From: Lacisediminimonas profundi
GTDB taxonomy: Bacteria > Pseudomonadota > Gammaproteobacteria > Burkholderiales > Burkholderiaceae_D
Assembly: GCF_008831265.1 (NCBI RefSeq)
Contig: NZ_VTTH01000008.1
Coordinates: 1-64,000 of the forward strand
Direction of reading: 5' to 3'
DNA: 64,000 nucleotides
The translations under genes and the position numbers were made by a program. Positions 18,830 to 26,514 of this stretch are shown in pieces. Below the pieces are notes generated by a model. That model had not been told where the DNA came from and did no database searches. It saw only the letters and a program-made list of their open reading frames with translations. Within the stretch, counting starts at the first letter, position 1. Each line of letters begins with the position of its first letter.

Positions 18830-18874
18830 GACCGGCAGGAATATCCAGGCCGCGTTGCTGTGGTCCCATGCATG

Positions 18875-18904
18875 AAAAAAGCCACCCCGAAGGGTGGCTT
18901 TTTC
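18875..18904. terminator. Bidirectional terminator between DUF3025 gene and porin
   Basis: AAAAAAGCCACCC pairs with GGGTGGCTTTTT (18881-18887 with 18892-18898, extended by A/T runs), loop CGAA. Genes converge here, and A and T runs flank both arms, so it can stop transcription from either side. Confidence 0.9.
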
Positions 18905-18936
18905 TCTAACTGCAACCGGATTAACCGGCGGCAAAA

Positions 18937-19932
18937 TTAGAATGCGTGACGCACGCCCAGGACGGTGTCGCGCAGGCCGCCAACTGCAGCGTCTTGCTTG
19001 CCCCAGAACAGGTACGCAGTCGTACGCTTGCTCAGGTTGTAATCGGCGCCAACGCCAACTGCTTTCTCGGTAGGCGAGACAGCAGTTGCTGCATTGCGCT
19101 TGGAGTATTGTGCTTTCAGGACGATTGCCGTTCCTGGCACTGCGCCTTCTGCACCAACCAGCCATGCGTTCTTGTTGCCAGCTGCGAGGCCAGTGTTCTG
19201 ATCGCGCTCAAACTGAGCTTTCAGAGTGGCGACGCCGAAGTTGTACGAACCACCCAGGTTCCAGACAGTGTCAGGACCAGCCGAACCGTTGCGAACAACA
19301 GCCAGGCCTGCGCTCAGGGGGCCAGCGCCGTAGGTCAGACGTGCGTTCATCGGCACGCCAAAAGCGGCGACTTGAGCAGCGGTGTAGCCAGCGGTCGTGA
19401 AGTTGGCGCCAGCGACCAGCGTGGTTTCCTGACGCGGAGCAACCATCAATTGCAGGCCAAAACCGGACAGGTTCGGGGTGACGTACTGAACCGAGTTGTT
19501 CCAGCGAGCGTCAACCGAACCGGCGTTCATCGAGGACCGGTTGTTCAGGAAGCCCGTGCCGAAAGTCGAGTAAGCCGAAACTTGCAGGAATTGCGGGGTC
19601 AGGTCACGACCCAGCTTGACCGTGCCGAAGCCGCCTTGCAGGCCGAGCCAGACGTTCTGGTCACCAACCGAGCTGGCAGTGGATGCGTCCGAACCGTAGC
19701 CGGTACGGACTTGGAAGATACCTTTCAGACCGCCACCGATGTTTTCGGTGCCGCTGATGCCGATGTAGTTGGTGTTGCGCTGGTTGGAAACCAGTTCAGT
19801 CGTGTTCGAACCAGCTGCAGGAGCGCGGTTACGGATCGACGTGTCGATCGAGCCATCGATGACGATTGCGGTCTGCGCGTTAGCTGCGCCGACTGCGCCG
19901 AGCACTGCGAGCGCGAGTAGGGTCTTTTTCAT
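18937..19932 (-). CDS. Gram-negative trimeric porin (Burkholderiales OmpC-like)
   Basis: A 331-residue outer-membrane beta-barrel. The signal peptide MKKTLLALAVLGAVGAANAQ precedes the barrel start TAIVIDGSIDTSIR. Family features include SGTENIGGGLKGIFQVRTGYGSDAST, WLGLQGGFGTVKLGRDL (start of loop 3) and the C-terminal strand LRDTVLGVRHAF ending in Phe, needed for BAM assembly. GGAG lies before the ATG. Codon use looks strongly optimised, consistent with an abundant protein. The 235 bases upstream contain an inverted repeat that may be regulatory. Substrate selectivity is unknown; general diffusion is likely. Confidence 0.93.
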   Translation of the reverse strand: MKKTLLALAVLGAVGAANAQTAIVIDGSIDTSIRNRAPAAGSNTTELVSNQRNTNYIGISGTENIGGGLKGIFQVRTGYGSDASTASSVGDQNVWLGLQGGFGTVKLGRDLTPQFLQVSAYSTFGTGFLNNRSSMNAGSVDARWNNSVQYVTPNLSGFGLQLMVAPRQETTLVAGANFTTAGYTAAQVAAFGVPMNARLTYGAGPLSAGLAVVRNGSAGPDTVWNLGGSYNFGVATLKAQFERDQNTGLAAGNKNAWLVGAEGAVPGTAIVLKAQYSKRNAATAVSPTEKAVGVGADYNLSKRTTAYLFWGKQDAAVGGLRDTVLGVRHAF

Positions 19933-19980
19933 TGGGTAATCTCCAGAGAGTTGTAATGCTAAAATTTATTTTCCAGCATC

Positions 19981-20011
19981 CAGCAAGAACCACTAGTGGA
20001 CGTTCCTGCTG
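19981..20011. repeat. Inverted repeat upstream of the porin gene
   Basis: CAGCAAGAAC (19981-19990) faces GTTCCTGCTG (20002-20011), nine of ten pairs matching, and CCACTAGTGG between them is itself a palindrome. It is 49 bases upstream of the porin ATG, so it lies in the promoter or untranslated leader and could be an operator or an mRNA structure. Confidence 0.5.
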
Positions 20012-20167
20012 AGGCTTCAAAACCATGCGATCGAGAAGCTGATAGCCATTTCATCAAATTGAAGGCCGCAGGGCAAAGAAATTTTGGCTTTTGCACCACA
20101 TTTCTGGCAAGGCTGTCGCATGCAAGCAACGATCTGCCGGGAAAAAGAACATACTACCAATATAAAT

Positions 20168-20794
20168 ATGACAACACATGACCGTTTGATCATTGGATTC
20201 GACCGCGCACTCAGGGCGATTACCGGCACTGCGAGCGCCGCTCGGCCCAATCCGTCCGCGAAGGTCGTCGAGCAGGCCTTGACCGATTCCGAGCGAAGGC
20301 ACAGTGCAGGCTTGATGCGCGTCAATCATGTCGGGGAGGTGTGTGCCCAGGCGCTCTATGATTCCCAGGGCGCTTTCTCGCATAACCCGGAGACTCGTCG
20401 CCAGTTCGAGCAGGCCGGGCGCGAAGAAGAGGACCACCTGGCATGGACTGCGGAGCGCCTGGCCGAACTGAATTCCCGCACCAGCTTGCTCAACCCTCTC
20501 TGGTATGGCGGCGCTTTCCTGATGGGCGCGGCGATGGCAAAGCTGGGCGATGCCAACAGTCTGGGATTTGTGGTGGAGACCGAGCGCCAGGTGGAGGCTC
20601 ACCTCGACCATCATCTCCAGGTGCTGCCTGCGGCGGATGTGAAGTCGCGAGCGATCGTCGATCAGATGCGTCTGGATGAGATCGAGCACGGCGCGGCAGC
20701 GCAGGCGCTCGGCGCCAGCGAACTGCCGCTGGCGGTCAGGACGGCCATGAAGGGCGTGGCCAAGATCATGACCACGATTGCCTATCGAATATAG
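20168..20794 (+). CDS. coq7: Demethoxyubiquinone hydroxylase (3-demethoxyubiquinol 3-hydroxylase)
   Basis: A 208-residue carboxylate-bridged di-iron enzyme that performs the last ring hydroxylation in ubiquinone synthesis at the membrane. Iron ligands appear as [26 protein letters not shown], and later [14 protein letters not shown] and DEIEHGAAA. The start at 20168 gives the family N-terminus [16 protein letters not shown]; the frame is open upstream and two earlier ATG codons exist, and no good ribosome site marks any of them, so the start is moderately uncertain. Confidence 0.93.
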   Translation: MTTHDRLIIGFDRALRAITGTASAARPNPSAKVVEQALTDSERRHSAGLMRVNHVGEVCAQALYDSQGAFSHNPETRRQFEQAGREEEDHLAWTAERLAELNSRTSLLNPLWYGGAFLMGAAMAKLGDANSLGFVVETERQVEAHLDHHLQVLPAADVKSRAIVDQMRLDEIEHGAAAQALGASELPLAVRTAMKGVAKIMTTIAYRI

Positions 20795-20811
20795 GTGCTG
20801 CGCTCTTTTTG

Positions 20812-21258
20812 TCAGTCGGCGGGGGGGAGGTCAGCCAGATCCTCGACGATCTCGAACGAGTGTGTCATTACTGCGGTCTTTTCCAGCATGATCGAGGCGG
20901 AGCAGTATTTTTCATGCGAGAGCTTGATCGCCCGTTCGACCAGATTGGGCTTGAGCTTGCGGCCGCGGACGGTGAAATGGAAATTGATCGAGGTAAATAC
21001 CTTCGGGTCTTTTTCCGCGCGCTCGGATTTCAGGGTTACGTCGCAACCGCGGATGTCCTGGCCGCTCTTGCGCAGGATCAAGACGACATCGTAAGCAGTA
21101 CATCCGCCGGTCCCTGCCAGCACCACTTCCATCGGCCGGGGTGCGAGATTGCGACCGCCGCCGTCCGGGGCGCCGTCCATCGCAACGACATGTCCGGAGC
21201 CGGTTTCGGCGAGAAAGGTCATACCCGACAATCCAGTCCAGCGAACGGTGCATTCCAT
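20812..21258 (-). CDS. OsmC family protein (peroxide-reductase-like)
   Basis: A 148-residue OsmC/Ohr-fold protein, closest in layout to the YhfA-type group. The two redox cysteines are seen in LAGTGGCTAYDVV and SHEKYCSAS, and MECTVRWTGLSGMTFLAETGSGH is a typical start. Members reduce organic or lipid hydroperoxides, though substrates of this subgroup are less clear. The ATG at 21258 follows AAGGAC at a good distance. It is convergent with coq7 (17 bases apart) and divergent from rplM. A C7 run lies in its last codons. Confidence 0.87.
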   Translation of the reverse strand: MECTVRWTGLSGMTFLAETGSGHVVAMDGAPDGGGRNLAPRPMEVVLAGTGGCTAYDVVLILRKSGQDIRGCDVTLKSERAEKDPKVFTSINFHFTVRGRKLKPNLVERAIKLSHEKYCSASIMLEKTAVMTHSFEIVEDLADLPPAD

Positions 21259-21362
21259 GATGTATTCCAATTGTCCTTTTGAATAGAAGTGCGATTTTAG
21301 CCGCGGAGGCGCCGTTCTTGCAGCATCTCTCGGCGTTAGCTGGGCGGAATTGCACGACAGGG

Positions 21363-21392
21363 TTGACGCCAACTGCTTGAAAACGCTATACT
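21363..21392 (+). promoter_or_regulatory. Sigma-70 promoter of rplM-rpsI
   Basis: TTGACG (21363-21368) and TATACT (21387-21392) are separated by 18 bases, giving a transcription start near 21399. That leaves a leader of about 108 bases before rplM, long enough for the autoregulatory structure known for L13 operons in other bacteria. Confidence 0.7.
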
Positions 21393-21506
21393 TTTCGGTT
21401 CTTCCTATTGCGCCCGGAAGATGCACAACAAGGATGAGTCCCCCGGCGGCAGTATCTGGCCAGGGGAACCACCGCAACAGGGCCTTCATTCAGACAGGTA
21501 GTCATC

Positions 21507-21938
21507 ATGCAAAAAACCTTTTCCGCCAAGGGCCATGAGGTCCAACGCGACTGGTACGTGATTGACGCGACAGATAAAGTTCTCGGACGTGTTGCCAGCG
21601 AAGTGGCACGCCGACTGCGCGGCAAGCATAAACCGGAATTCACTCCCCACGTCGACACCGGGGATTTCATCGTCGTGATCAATGCTGGCAAGCTGCGCGT
21701 TACCGGCGCCAAGGCGACCGACAAGATTTATTACCGCCACAGCACCTACCCGGGTGGCATTTATGAGACCAACTTCCAGAAAATGCAGCAGCGTTTTCCG
21801 GGACGCGCGCTCGAGAAGGCCGTCAAGGGCATGCTGCCCAAGGGTCCGCTCGGCTACGCAATGATCAAGAAGCTGAAAGTTTACGCGGAAGACAGCCATC
21901 CGCACTCGGCTCAGCAACCCAAGCCTCTCGAGATCTAA
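21507..21938 (+). CDS. rplM: 50S ribosomal protein L13
   Basis: A 143-residue early-assembly protein of the large subunit. The N-terminus [28 protein letters not shown] is characteristic, as are [28 protein letters not shown] and [21 protein letters not shown]. It pairs with rpsI nine bases downstream in the universal bacterial L13-S9 operon. Confidence 0.98.
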   Translation: MQKTFSAKGHEVQRDWYVIDATDKVLGRVASEVARRLRGKHKPEFTPHVDTGDFIVVINAGKLRVTGAKATDKIYYRHSTYPGGIYETNFQKMQQRFPGRALEKAVKGMLPKGPLGYAMIKKLKVYAEDSHPHSAQQPKPLEI

Positions 21939-21947
21939 GGAACGGAC

Positions 21948-22340
21948 ATGATTGGTATCTACAACTACGGCACTGGACGTCGCAAGAGCGCAGTCGCACG
22001 TGTCTTCATCAAGTCCGGATCCGGCAAGATCGTGGTCAACGGCAAGCCGGCCAACGAGTACTTCTCGCGTGAAACGGGCCTGATGGTGATCCGCCAGCCG
22101 CTGGAACTGACCAACAATGTCGATCGCTTCGACATCATGGTCAACGTCAACGGCGGTGGCGAATCTGGCCAGGCTGGTGCTGTTCGCCACGGCATCACCC
22201 GCGCCCTGATCGACTACGATGCAGCCTTGAAGCCTGACCTCGCCCGTGCCGGTTTCGTCACCCGCGACGCCCGCGAAGTCGAGCGTAAAAAGGTCGGCCT
22301 GCGCAAAGCACGTCGCGCCAAGCAGTTCTCGAAGCGCTAA
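21948..22340 (+). CDS. rpsI: 30S ribosomal protein S9
   Basis: A 130-residue small-subunit protein whose basic C-terminal tail reaches the P-site t[17 protein letters not shown] at the start, [19 protein letters not shown] in the middle and [16 protein letters not shown] at the C-terminus match S9; the final Lys-Arg is conserved. AAGGAACGG precedes the ATG. It ends the rplM-rpsI operon before a strong terminator. Confidence 0.98.
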   Translation: MIGIYNYGTGRRKSAVARVFIKSGSGKIVVNGKPANEYFSRETGLMVIRQPLELTNNVDRFDIMVNVNGGGESGQAGAVRHGITRALIDYDAALKPDLARAGFVTRDAREVERKKVGLRKARRAKQFSKR

Positions 22341-22363
22341 TTTCGCACGAGCGCCGCACGAAG

Positions 22364-22397
22364 AGCTGCCGGGCTTGCGCCTGGCAGCTTTTTTTTT
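22364..22397 (+). terminator. Rho-independent terminator of rplM-rpsI
   Basis: AGCTGCCGGGC (22364-22374) pairs with GCCTGGCAGCT (22379-22389) with one G-U wobble and a four-base loop, followed by nine T. Confidence 0.95.
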
Positions 22398-22470
22398 CGT
22401 CATTGCGGACCGTCTGGCAGCACTTTGCCGTGCTGCTAGAATCGATATTCATTCTCAAGCAGGCACGGAC

Positions 22471-23514
22471 ATGATCAAGGTAGGAATCGTAGGCGGCACA
22501 GGTTATACGGGCGTCGAGTTGCTGCGGCTGCTGGCTGCTCATCCGCAGGTGCAACTCACCGCAATCACTTCGCGCAAGGAGGACGGGCTGCCTGTCGCCG
22601 ACATGTTCCCGTCCTTGCGCGGCCATGTGTCGCTGGCTTTTTCCGCGCCTGAAAAGGCCGATCTGAACGCCTGCGACGTCGTTTTCTTCGCCACCCCTCA
22701 CGGTGTGGCCATGGCCCAGGCGCGCGAACTGCTGGCCACCGGCGTGAAGGTGATTGACCTTGCAGCCGACTTTCGCCTGCGGGATACCGCTGTCTTCGAG
22801 CAGTGGTATGGCATGCCGCACTCCTGCCCGGATATCCTGGGGGAGGCGGTCTACGGTCTTCCGGAGGTCAATCGTGATGCGATCAGGAAGGCGCGTGTCA
22901 TCGGTCTGCCGGGTTGCTACCCGACTTCGATGCAGCTCGGGTTTGCGCCCTTGCTGGCGCAGGGCAAGCCGCTGGTGAACGAACTGGGACTGATCGCCGA
23001 CTGCAAGTCGGGCGTGTCCGGCGCCGGCCGCAAGGCGGAAATCGGCAGCCTGCTGGCGGAGGCATCGGACAATTTCAAAGCCTATGGAGTGAAGGGACAT
23101 CGGCATCTTCCCGAGACCGTGCAGGGGCTGGAAGCGATTTCAGGCAGAAAGGCCGGGCTCACCTTCGTCCCGCATCTGGTTCCGATGATCCGTGGAATAC
23201 ATTCGACGCTTTATGCGCAATTGCTTCCCGAGGCGCGCTCCACCGACTTCCAGGCGCTTTACGAAAATCATTTCAGGAACGAGCGGTTTGTCGACGTGAT
23301 GCCGGCCGGCAGTCATCCTGAAACCCGCTCCGTGCGTGCGTCGAACATGATGCGGATTGCTGTTCACCGGCCGGGCGGCGGGGATTTGCTCGTGGTATTG
23401 GTGGTTGAAGACAATCTTGTCAAAGGTGCGGCCGGACAGGGCGTGCAGTGCATGAACATCATGTTCGGACTGGATGAAACCACCGGCCTGATGCAGGTGC
23501 CGGTGCTGCCCTGA
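22471..23514 (+). CDS. argC: N-acetyl-gamma-glutamyl-phosphate reductase
   Basis: A 347-residue NADPH-dependent reductase making N-acetylglutamate semialdehyde in arginine synthesis. The Rossmann motif [17 protein letters not shown] is at residues 5-21. The active-site cysteine is in [12 protein letters not shown], near residue 150, and the conserved His is in VKGHRHLPE. The start at 22471 begins exactly at the conserved MIKVGIVGG. It is a single gene after the ribosomal terminator; other arg genes are not in the window. Confidence 0.95.
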   Translation: MIKVGIVGGTGYTGVELLRLLAAHPQVQLTAITSRKEDGLPVADMFPSLRGHVSLAFSAPEKADLNACDVVFFATPHGVAMAQARELLATGVKVIDLAADFRLRDTAVFEQWYGMPHSCPDILGEAVYGLPEVNRDAIRKARVIGLPGCYPTSMQLGFAPLLAQGKPLVNELGLIADCKSGVSGAGRKAEIGSLLAEASDNFKAYGVKGHRHLPETVQGLEAISGRKAGLTFVPHLVPMIRGIHSTLYAQLLPEARSTDFQALYENHFRNERFVDVMPAGSHPETRSVRASNMMRIAVHRPGGGDLLVVLVVEDNLVKGAAGQGVQCMNIMFGLDETTGLMQVPVLP

Positions 23515-23560
23515 ACGATCGCCTGATCAGGGTCATGATGGTCGTCATGCTTAGCCTCCC

Positions 23561-24292
23561 ATGAAAGTAAAGCTGTGGCTGCGACGGCGCTCCATTTCCG
23601 CTCCGCGGATGACGGTCACGACTGCCATGTCGTGGCCGGCGAGGATCGTTGTCGGGGTACTGTTGCTGGTGCTGGGGGCTCTGATCGGACTGTGGGCCTC
23701 GGATCACGGCCGGGCGGTCGCGGGACTGCCGGCGCGGCCGTCGGCGTCGGAATACGACGATGCGGTGCAGCAGATGTCGGCCTTGCGGGCCGAGCGCGAC
23801 CGGCTGGCGACCAGTGCCAATGCGGCTGAAAGCCAGCTGACGATCGAGAGGTCGTCGCAAAAGGGGCTGACCGCACAGATCAAATTGCTGGAAACCGAGA
23901 ATGTCGCGCTCAAGGAAGATCTTGCGTTTTTCGAGAGGCTGCTTCCGGTTGATTCCCGCAGTACCGGCATCTCCATACGGGGTATAACCGCTGAAATGGG
24001 CTCGCCCACGCAGTTGCAATATCGCTTGTTGGTCATGCAAGGTGGCAAGCGAGCAACAAACTTCGAAGGAACGTTGCGGCTGAGTATCTCAATCATCCAG
24101 AATGGTCGTGCGACAAGCCTCAATTTCCCGGACGGAAAGTCGTCAGAGATCAATAATTTCAAGTTGGGCTTCAGGCATTATCAGCGCCTGGAGGGAACGC
24201 TGTTGCTGCCGCCTGGCGCAACGCCGCGCTCGCTCCAGGCGACCGTGCTCGAAAAGGGGCAGGTCCGGGCGCAGCACACCTTGAACTTGTAA
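23561..24292 (+). CDS. DUF6776-type single-pass membrane protein with coiled coil
   Basis: A 243-residue protein that I place with the DUF6776 family seen next to bactofilin genes in Burkholderiales. Residues 27-46 (ARIVVGVLLLVLGALIGLWA) form one membrane segment. A predicted coiled coil follows at about 62-130 (QQMSALRAERDRLAT, KLLETENVALKEDLAFFERLL). The C-terminal half is a beta-rich domain (LQYRLLVMQGGKRATNFEGTLRLS). Orientation suggests a periplasmic C-terminus. It is ten bases from the bactofilin gene, so both are likely translated from one mRNA, and the protein could be a membrane anchor or partner of the filament. That role is inference. Confidence 0.75.
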   Translation: MKVKLWLRRRSISAPRMTVTTAMSWPARIVVGVLLLVLGALIGLWASDHGRAVAGLPARPSASEYDDAVQQMSALRAERDRLATSANAAESQLTIERSSQKGLTAQIKLLETENVALKEDLAFFERLLPVDSRSTGISIRGITAEMGSPTQLQYRLLVMQGGKRATNFEGTLRLSISIIQNGRATSLNFPDGKSSEINNFKLGFRHYQRLEGTLLLPPGATPRSLQATVLEKGQVRAQHTLNL

Positions 24293-24302
24293 AGGAGAGC
24301 CA

Positions 24303-24704
24303 ATGTTTGGCCACAAGACCAAGAACACGATCGACAGCCTGATCGGCATGTCGACCCGGATTGAAGGTGACCTGCATTTCAAGGGCGGCCTGCGCATCGA
24401 TGGTATCGTCAATGGCAATGTCATTGCCGATACTGCAGAGACCAGCATGCTGGTCATCTCGGAGCACGCGCGGGTGGAAGGCGAGGTGCGGGCAGCACAT
24501 CTGGTCGTGAATGGCGAAATCGTCGGGGCGGTCCATTCGTCCGAACTGCTTGAATTGCAGCCGCGCGCCCGCATAACTGGCGATGTGTACTACAAGGCAC
24601 TGGAGATGCATGGCGGCGCTCTCGTCTCGGGGCGCCTCAGTCATGACCAGGCCGGGGAGCAGGTCCTGAAGCTGGCAGCCCCGATTCTGGCGTCCTCAGC
24701 CTGA
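24303..24704 (+). CDS. Bactofilin (polymer-forming cytoskeletal protein)
   Basis: A 133-residue bactofilin. The short N-terminal tail [15 protein letters not shown] precedes the beta-helix core with its regular hydrophobic-glycine pattern: [76 protein letters not shown]. Bactofilins form nucleotide-free filaments that bind the inner membrane and guide local wall synthesis or polar organisation. AAAGGAGAG precedes the ATG. The neighbour upstream is a membrane coiled-coil protein, not an M23 peptidase as in some bacteria; an M23 gene is nonetheless about 2 kb away. Confidence 0.93.
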   Translation: MFGHKTKNTIDSLIGMSTRIEGDLHFKGGLRIDGIVNGNVIADTAETSMLVISEHARVEGEVRAAHLVVNGEIVGAVHSSELLELQPRARITGDVYYKALEMHGGALVSGRLSHDQAGEQVLKLAAPILASSA

Positions 24705-24756
24705 AACCTGCCAAAGGCCTATAATCTGTTTTTGCACCGATTCGCAGGAGTCTGAT

Positions 24757-25107
24757 ATGAATGCTGTTACCGAAATGCCGGCGCCGATCATCTTTACTGA
24801 CAGCGCTGCCTCGAAGGTCGCACAACTGATCGAGGAAGAAGGAAATCCTGACCTGAAGCTGCGCGTGTTCGTACAGGGCGGCGGGTGCTCGGGCTTCCAG
24901 TATGGCTTCACGTTCGACGAGATCGTCAACGAGGACGACACCACGATGGACAAGAACGGCGTCCAGTTGCTGATCGATTCCATGAGCTACCAGTACCTGG
25001 TTGGCGCCGAGATCGATTACAAGGATGACCTCGAGGGTGCGCAGTTCGTGATCAAGAATCCGAATGCGACGACAACCTGCGGTTGCGGTTCCTCGTTCTC
25101 GGCCTGA
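24757..25107 (+). CDS. erpA: Iron-sulfur cluster insertion protein ErpA
   Basis: A 116-residue A-type carrier delivering Fe-S clusters to apoproteins. The three cluster-binding cysteines are seen in [13 protein letters not shown] and in the C-terminal [25 protein letters not shown] and [27 protein letters not shown] match ErpA. AGGAG precedes the start, and TATAAT at 24720-24725 is a plausible -10 element. The TGA stop lies inside the first of three 12-bp tandem repeats, so two more in-frame TGA codons follow. Confidence 0.95.
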   Translation: MNAVTEMPAPIIFTDSAASKVAQLIEEEGNPDLKLRVFVQGGGCSGFQYGFTFDEIVNEDDTTMDKNGVQLLIDSMSYQYLVGAEIDYKDDLEGAQFVIKNPNATTTCGCGSSFSA

Positions 25108-25136
25108 TTTTCGGCCTGATTCAAGGCCTGATTCCG
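25101..25136 (+). repeat. Three 12-bp tandem units over the erpA stop codon
   Basis: GGCCTGATTTTC, GGCCTGATTCAA and GGCCTGATTCCG lie without gaps. The stop TGA (25105-25107) is in unit one, and TGA recurs in the same frame at 25117 and 25129. Phased differently, the central unit is TGATTCAAGGCC, nearly identical to the repeat next to ruvC. Confidence 0.85.
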
Positions 25137-25150
25137 GGCGGTCGTTTCCA

Positions 25151-25178
25151 AAAAGCGCGGCACCTGCCGCGCTTTTTT
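25151..25178. terminator. Bidirectional terminator between erpA and anmK
   Basis: AAAAGCGCGGC (25151-25161) pairs with GCCGCGCTTTT (25166-25176), loop ACCT, with six T on the right and an A run on the left. The two genes converge. Confidence 0.93.
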
Positions 25179-25212
25179 CATGCCTTTTTCGTGTCTTGGT
25201 TATTCACGGCAT

Positions 25213-26382
25213 TCATGCCGGATACAAGGCTCCCAGCACCCGGCTCCCCTGCGCACCAGTCACGGCAGGAAGATTCCCCGGGCGGCGCTCGATGAACTGA
25301 CGCGCGAGCCAGGCAAAAGCCAGCGACTCGACGCAATCGGGCGCCATGCCTAATGAGCCGGTGGTGCTGACCGTGACACGCATGCCAGCATCATCCAGCG
25401 CGCCCTGTATGCGCTGCATCAGAAAATCGTTGAACGCTCCGCCGCCGCAGATGAATACCGCGCGCGCTTCGGGTGCACTGCGCCGAATGGCGCTGGCGAG
25501 CGAGCTCGCGGTGAGTTCGCACAATGTTCGTTGCACATCCTCGGGGCGCAGTCCGGCCGCACCGGCCAGATGGCCGCACAACCAATCTTCATGGAACAGG
25601 TCGCGTCCCGTGCTTTTCGGTGGCGCCTTCGCGAAATACGGTTCACTGGACAGGCGCTCAAGCAGGTCCGGAATCAAGGTTCCGCTCGCGGCCCACGCGC
25701 CCCCGGCATCGTACGCCTGGTTGCGATGCCGGCCGATCCAGAGGTCCATCAAGACATTTCCGGGGCCGGTGTCGTAGCCGATCGTATGCCCGCTTGCATC
25801 GGCGGCGTCCGGCGTCAGTACGGTGATATTGGCAATGCCGCCGATGTTTGCGACCACCCGGCAATCCCGGTCCGAGCCGAATACTGCCTGATGAAATGCC
25901 GGCACCAGCGGCGCGCCCTGGCCGCCGGCTGCAATGTCCCGGCTGCGAAAGTCGGCAACCACATCGATGCCGCATAGCTCGGCCAGCAGCGATGGATTGT
26001 TGGTCTGCCGGGTGTAGCCGAGTTCCGGACGGTGCCGGATGGTCTGCCCGTGGACACCCACTGCCTGCACCCGGCCGGCCACAACCCCCGCCTTGTCGAG
26101 CAAGCCGCTTACGCATTCCGCGTAGCGTTCGGCGAGCACATTGGCAAGCTGGGCTTCACGATCTATTTCGTTGGCTCCCGGTGTTTGCAGGGCCATCAGA
26201 TCGCGGCGTAGTGTTTGCGTGAACGGAATGTGTGCGTGGGCCAGCGTCTGCACTGGTTTGCCTGGGTCATCGGAAAAGGATCCGAGCACGCCATCGACGC
26301 CGTCGAGGCTGGTGCCGGACATCAGGCCAATGTAAAGCTGGCCTGCCGGGTGAGGCGGAGAAGGTGGTCGGCGGGAAGTCAT
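25213..26382 (-). CDS. anmK: Anhydro-N-acetylmuramic acid kinase
   Basis: A 389-residue kinase that opens and phosphorylates 1,6-anhydroMurNAc to MurNAc-6-phosphate during wall recycling. LYIGLMSGTSLDGVDGVL at the N-terminus is the ATP-binding motif; GVHGQTIRHRPE contains the catalytic region, and GYDTGPGNVLMDLW and FICGGGAFNDFLM complete the ASKHA fold. It is transcribed away from the M23 peptidase but in the same direction, 117 bases downstream of it; both act in peptidoglycan turnover and may be one unit. Confidence 0.95.
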   Translation of the reverse strand: MTSRRPPSPPHPAGQLYIGLMSGTSLDGVDGVLGSFSDDPGKPVQTLAHAHIPFTQTLRRDLMALQTPGANEIDREAQLANVLAERYAECVSGLLDKAGVVAGRVQAVGVHGQTIRHRPELGYTRQTNNPSLLAELCGIDVVADFRSRDIAAGGQGAPLVPAFHQAVFGSDRDCRVVANIGGIANITVLTPDAADASGHTIGYDTGPGNVLMDLWIGRHRNQAYDAGGAWAASGTLIPDLLERLSSEPYFAKAPPKSTGRDLFHEDWLCGHLAGAAGLRPEDVQRTLCELTASSLASAIRRSAPEARAVFICGGGAFNDFLMQRIQGALDDAGMRVTVSTTGSLGMAPDCVESLAFAWLARQFIERRPGNLPAVTGAQGSRVLGALYPA

Positions 26383-26478
26383 GAGCGGGACTGCGGGGCA
26401 GGCGGCGAATCGGTAAGGACCGATTCTACAGCCTGCCCGGGTCTTGAGTCCTGCCCGCGGGGCTCAGTGGGAGCTTGA

Positions 26479-26514
26479 GCGAGAAGATCAGCGAAAAGAT
26501 CAGCGAGAAGCGAG
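26479..26514 (-). repeat. Three 12-bp tandem units over the M23 peptidase stop codon
   Basis: On the plus strand GCGAGAAGATCA, GCGAAAAGATCA and GCGAGAAGCGAG follow one another. In the gene's direction they read TCTCGC-TGATCT units, with the real stop (26502-26500) and a second in-frame TGA at 26490-26488. Confidence 0.85.

Noticed and set aside
20821-20827. G7 run at the OsmC 3' end as a phase-variation tract
   Set aside because: It lies in the last codons, so slippage would change only the final residues; seven bases is also short for high-frequency slippage.
25064-25300. Plus-strand frame through the erpA 3' repeat encoding [12 protein letters not shown]
   Set aside because: The repeated peptide only reflects the 12-bp DNA repeat read in another frame; the frame crosses a strong terminator.
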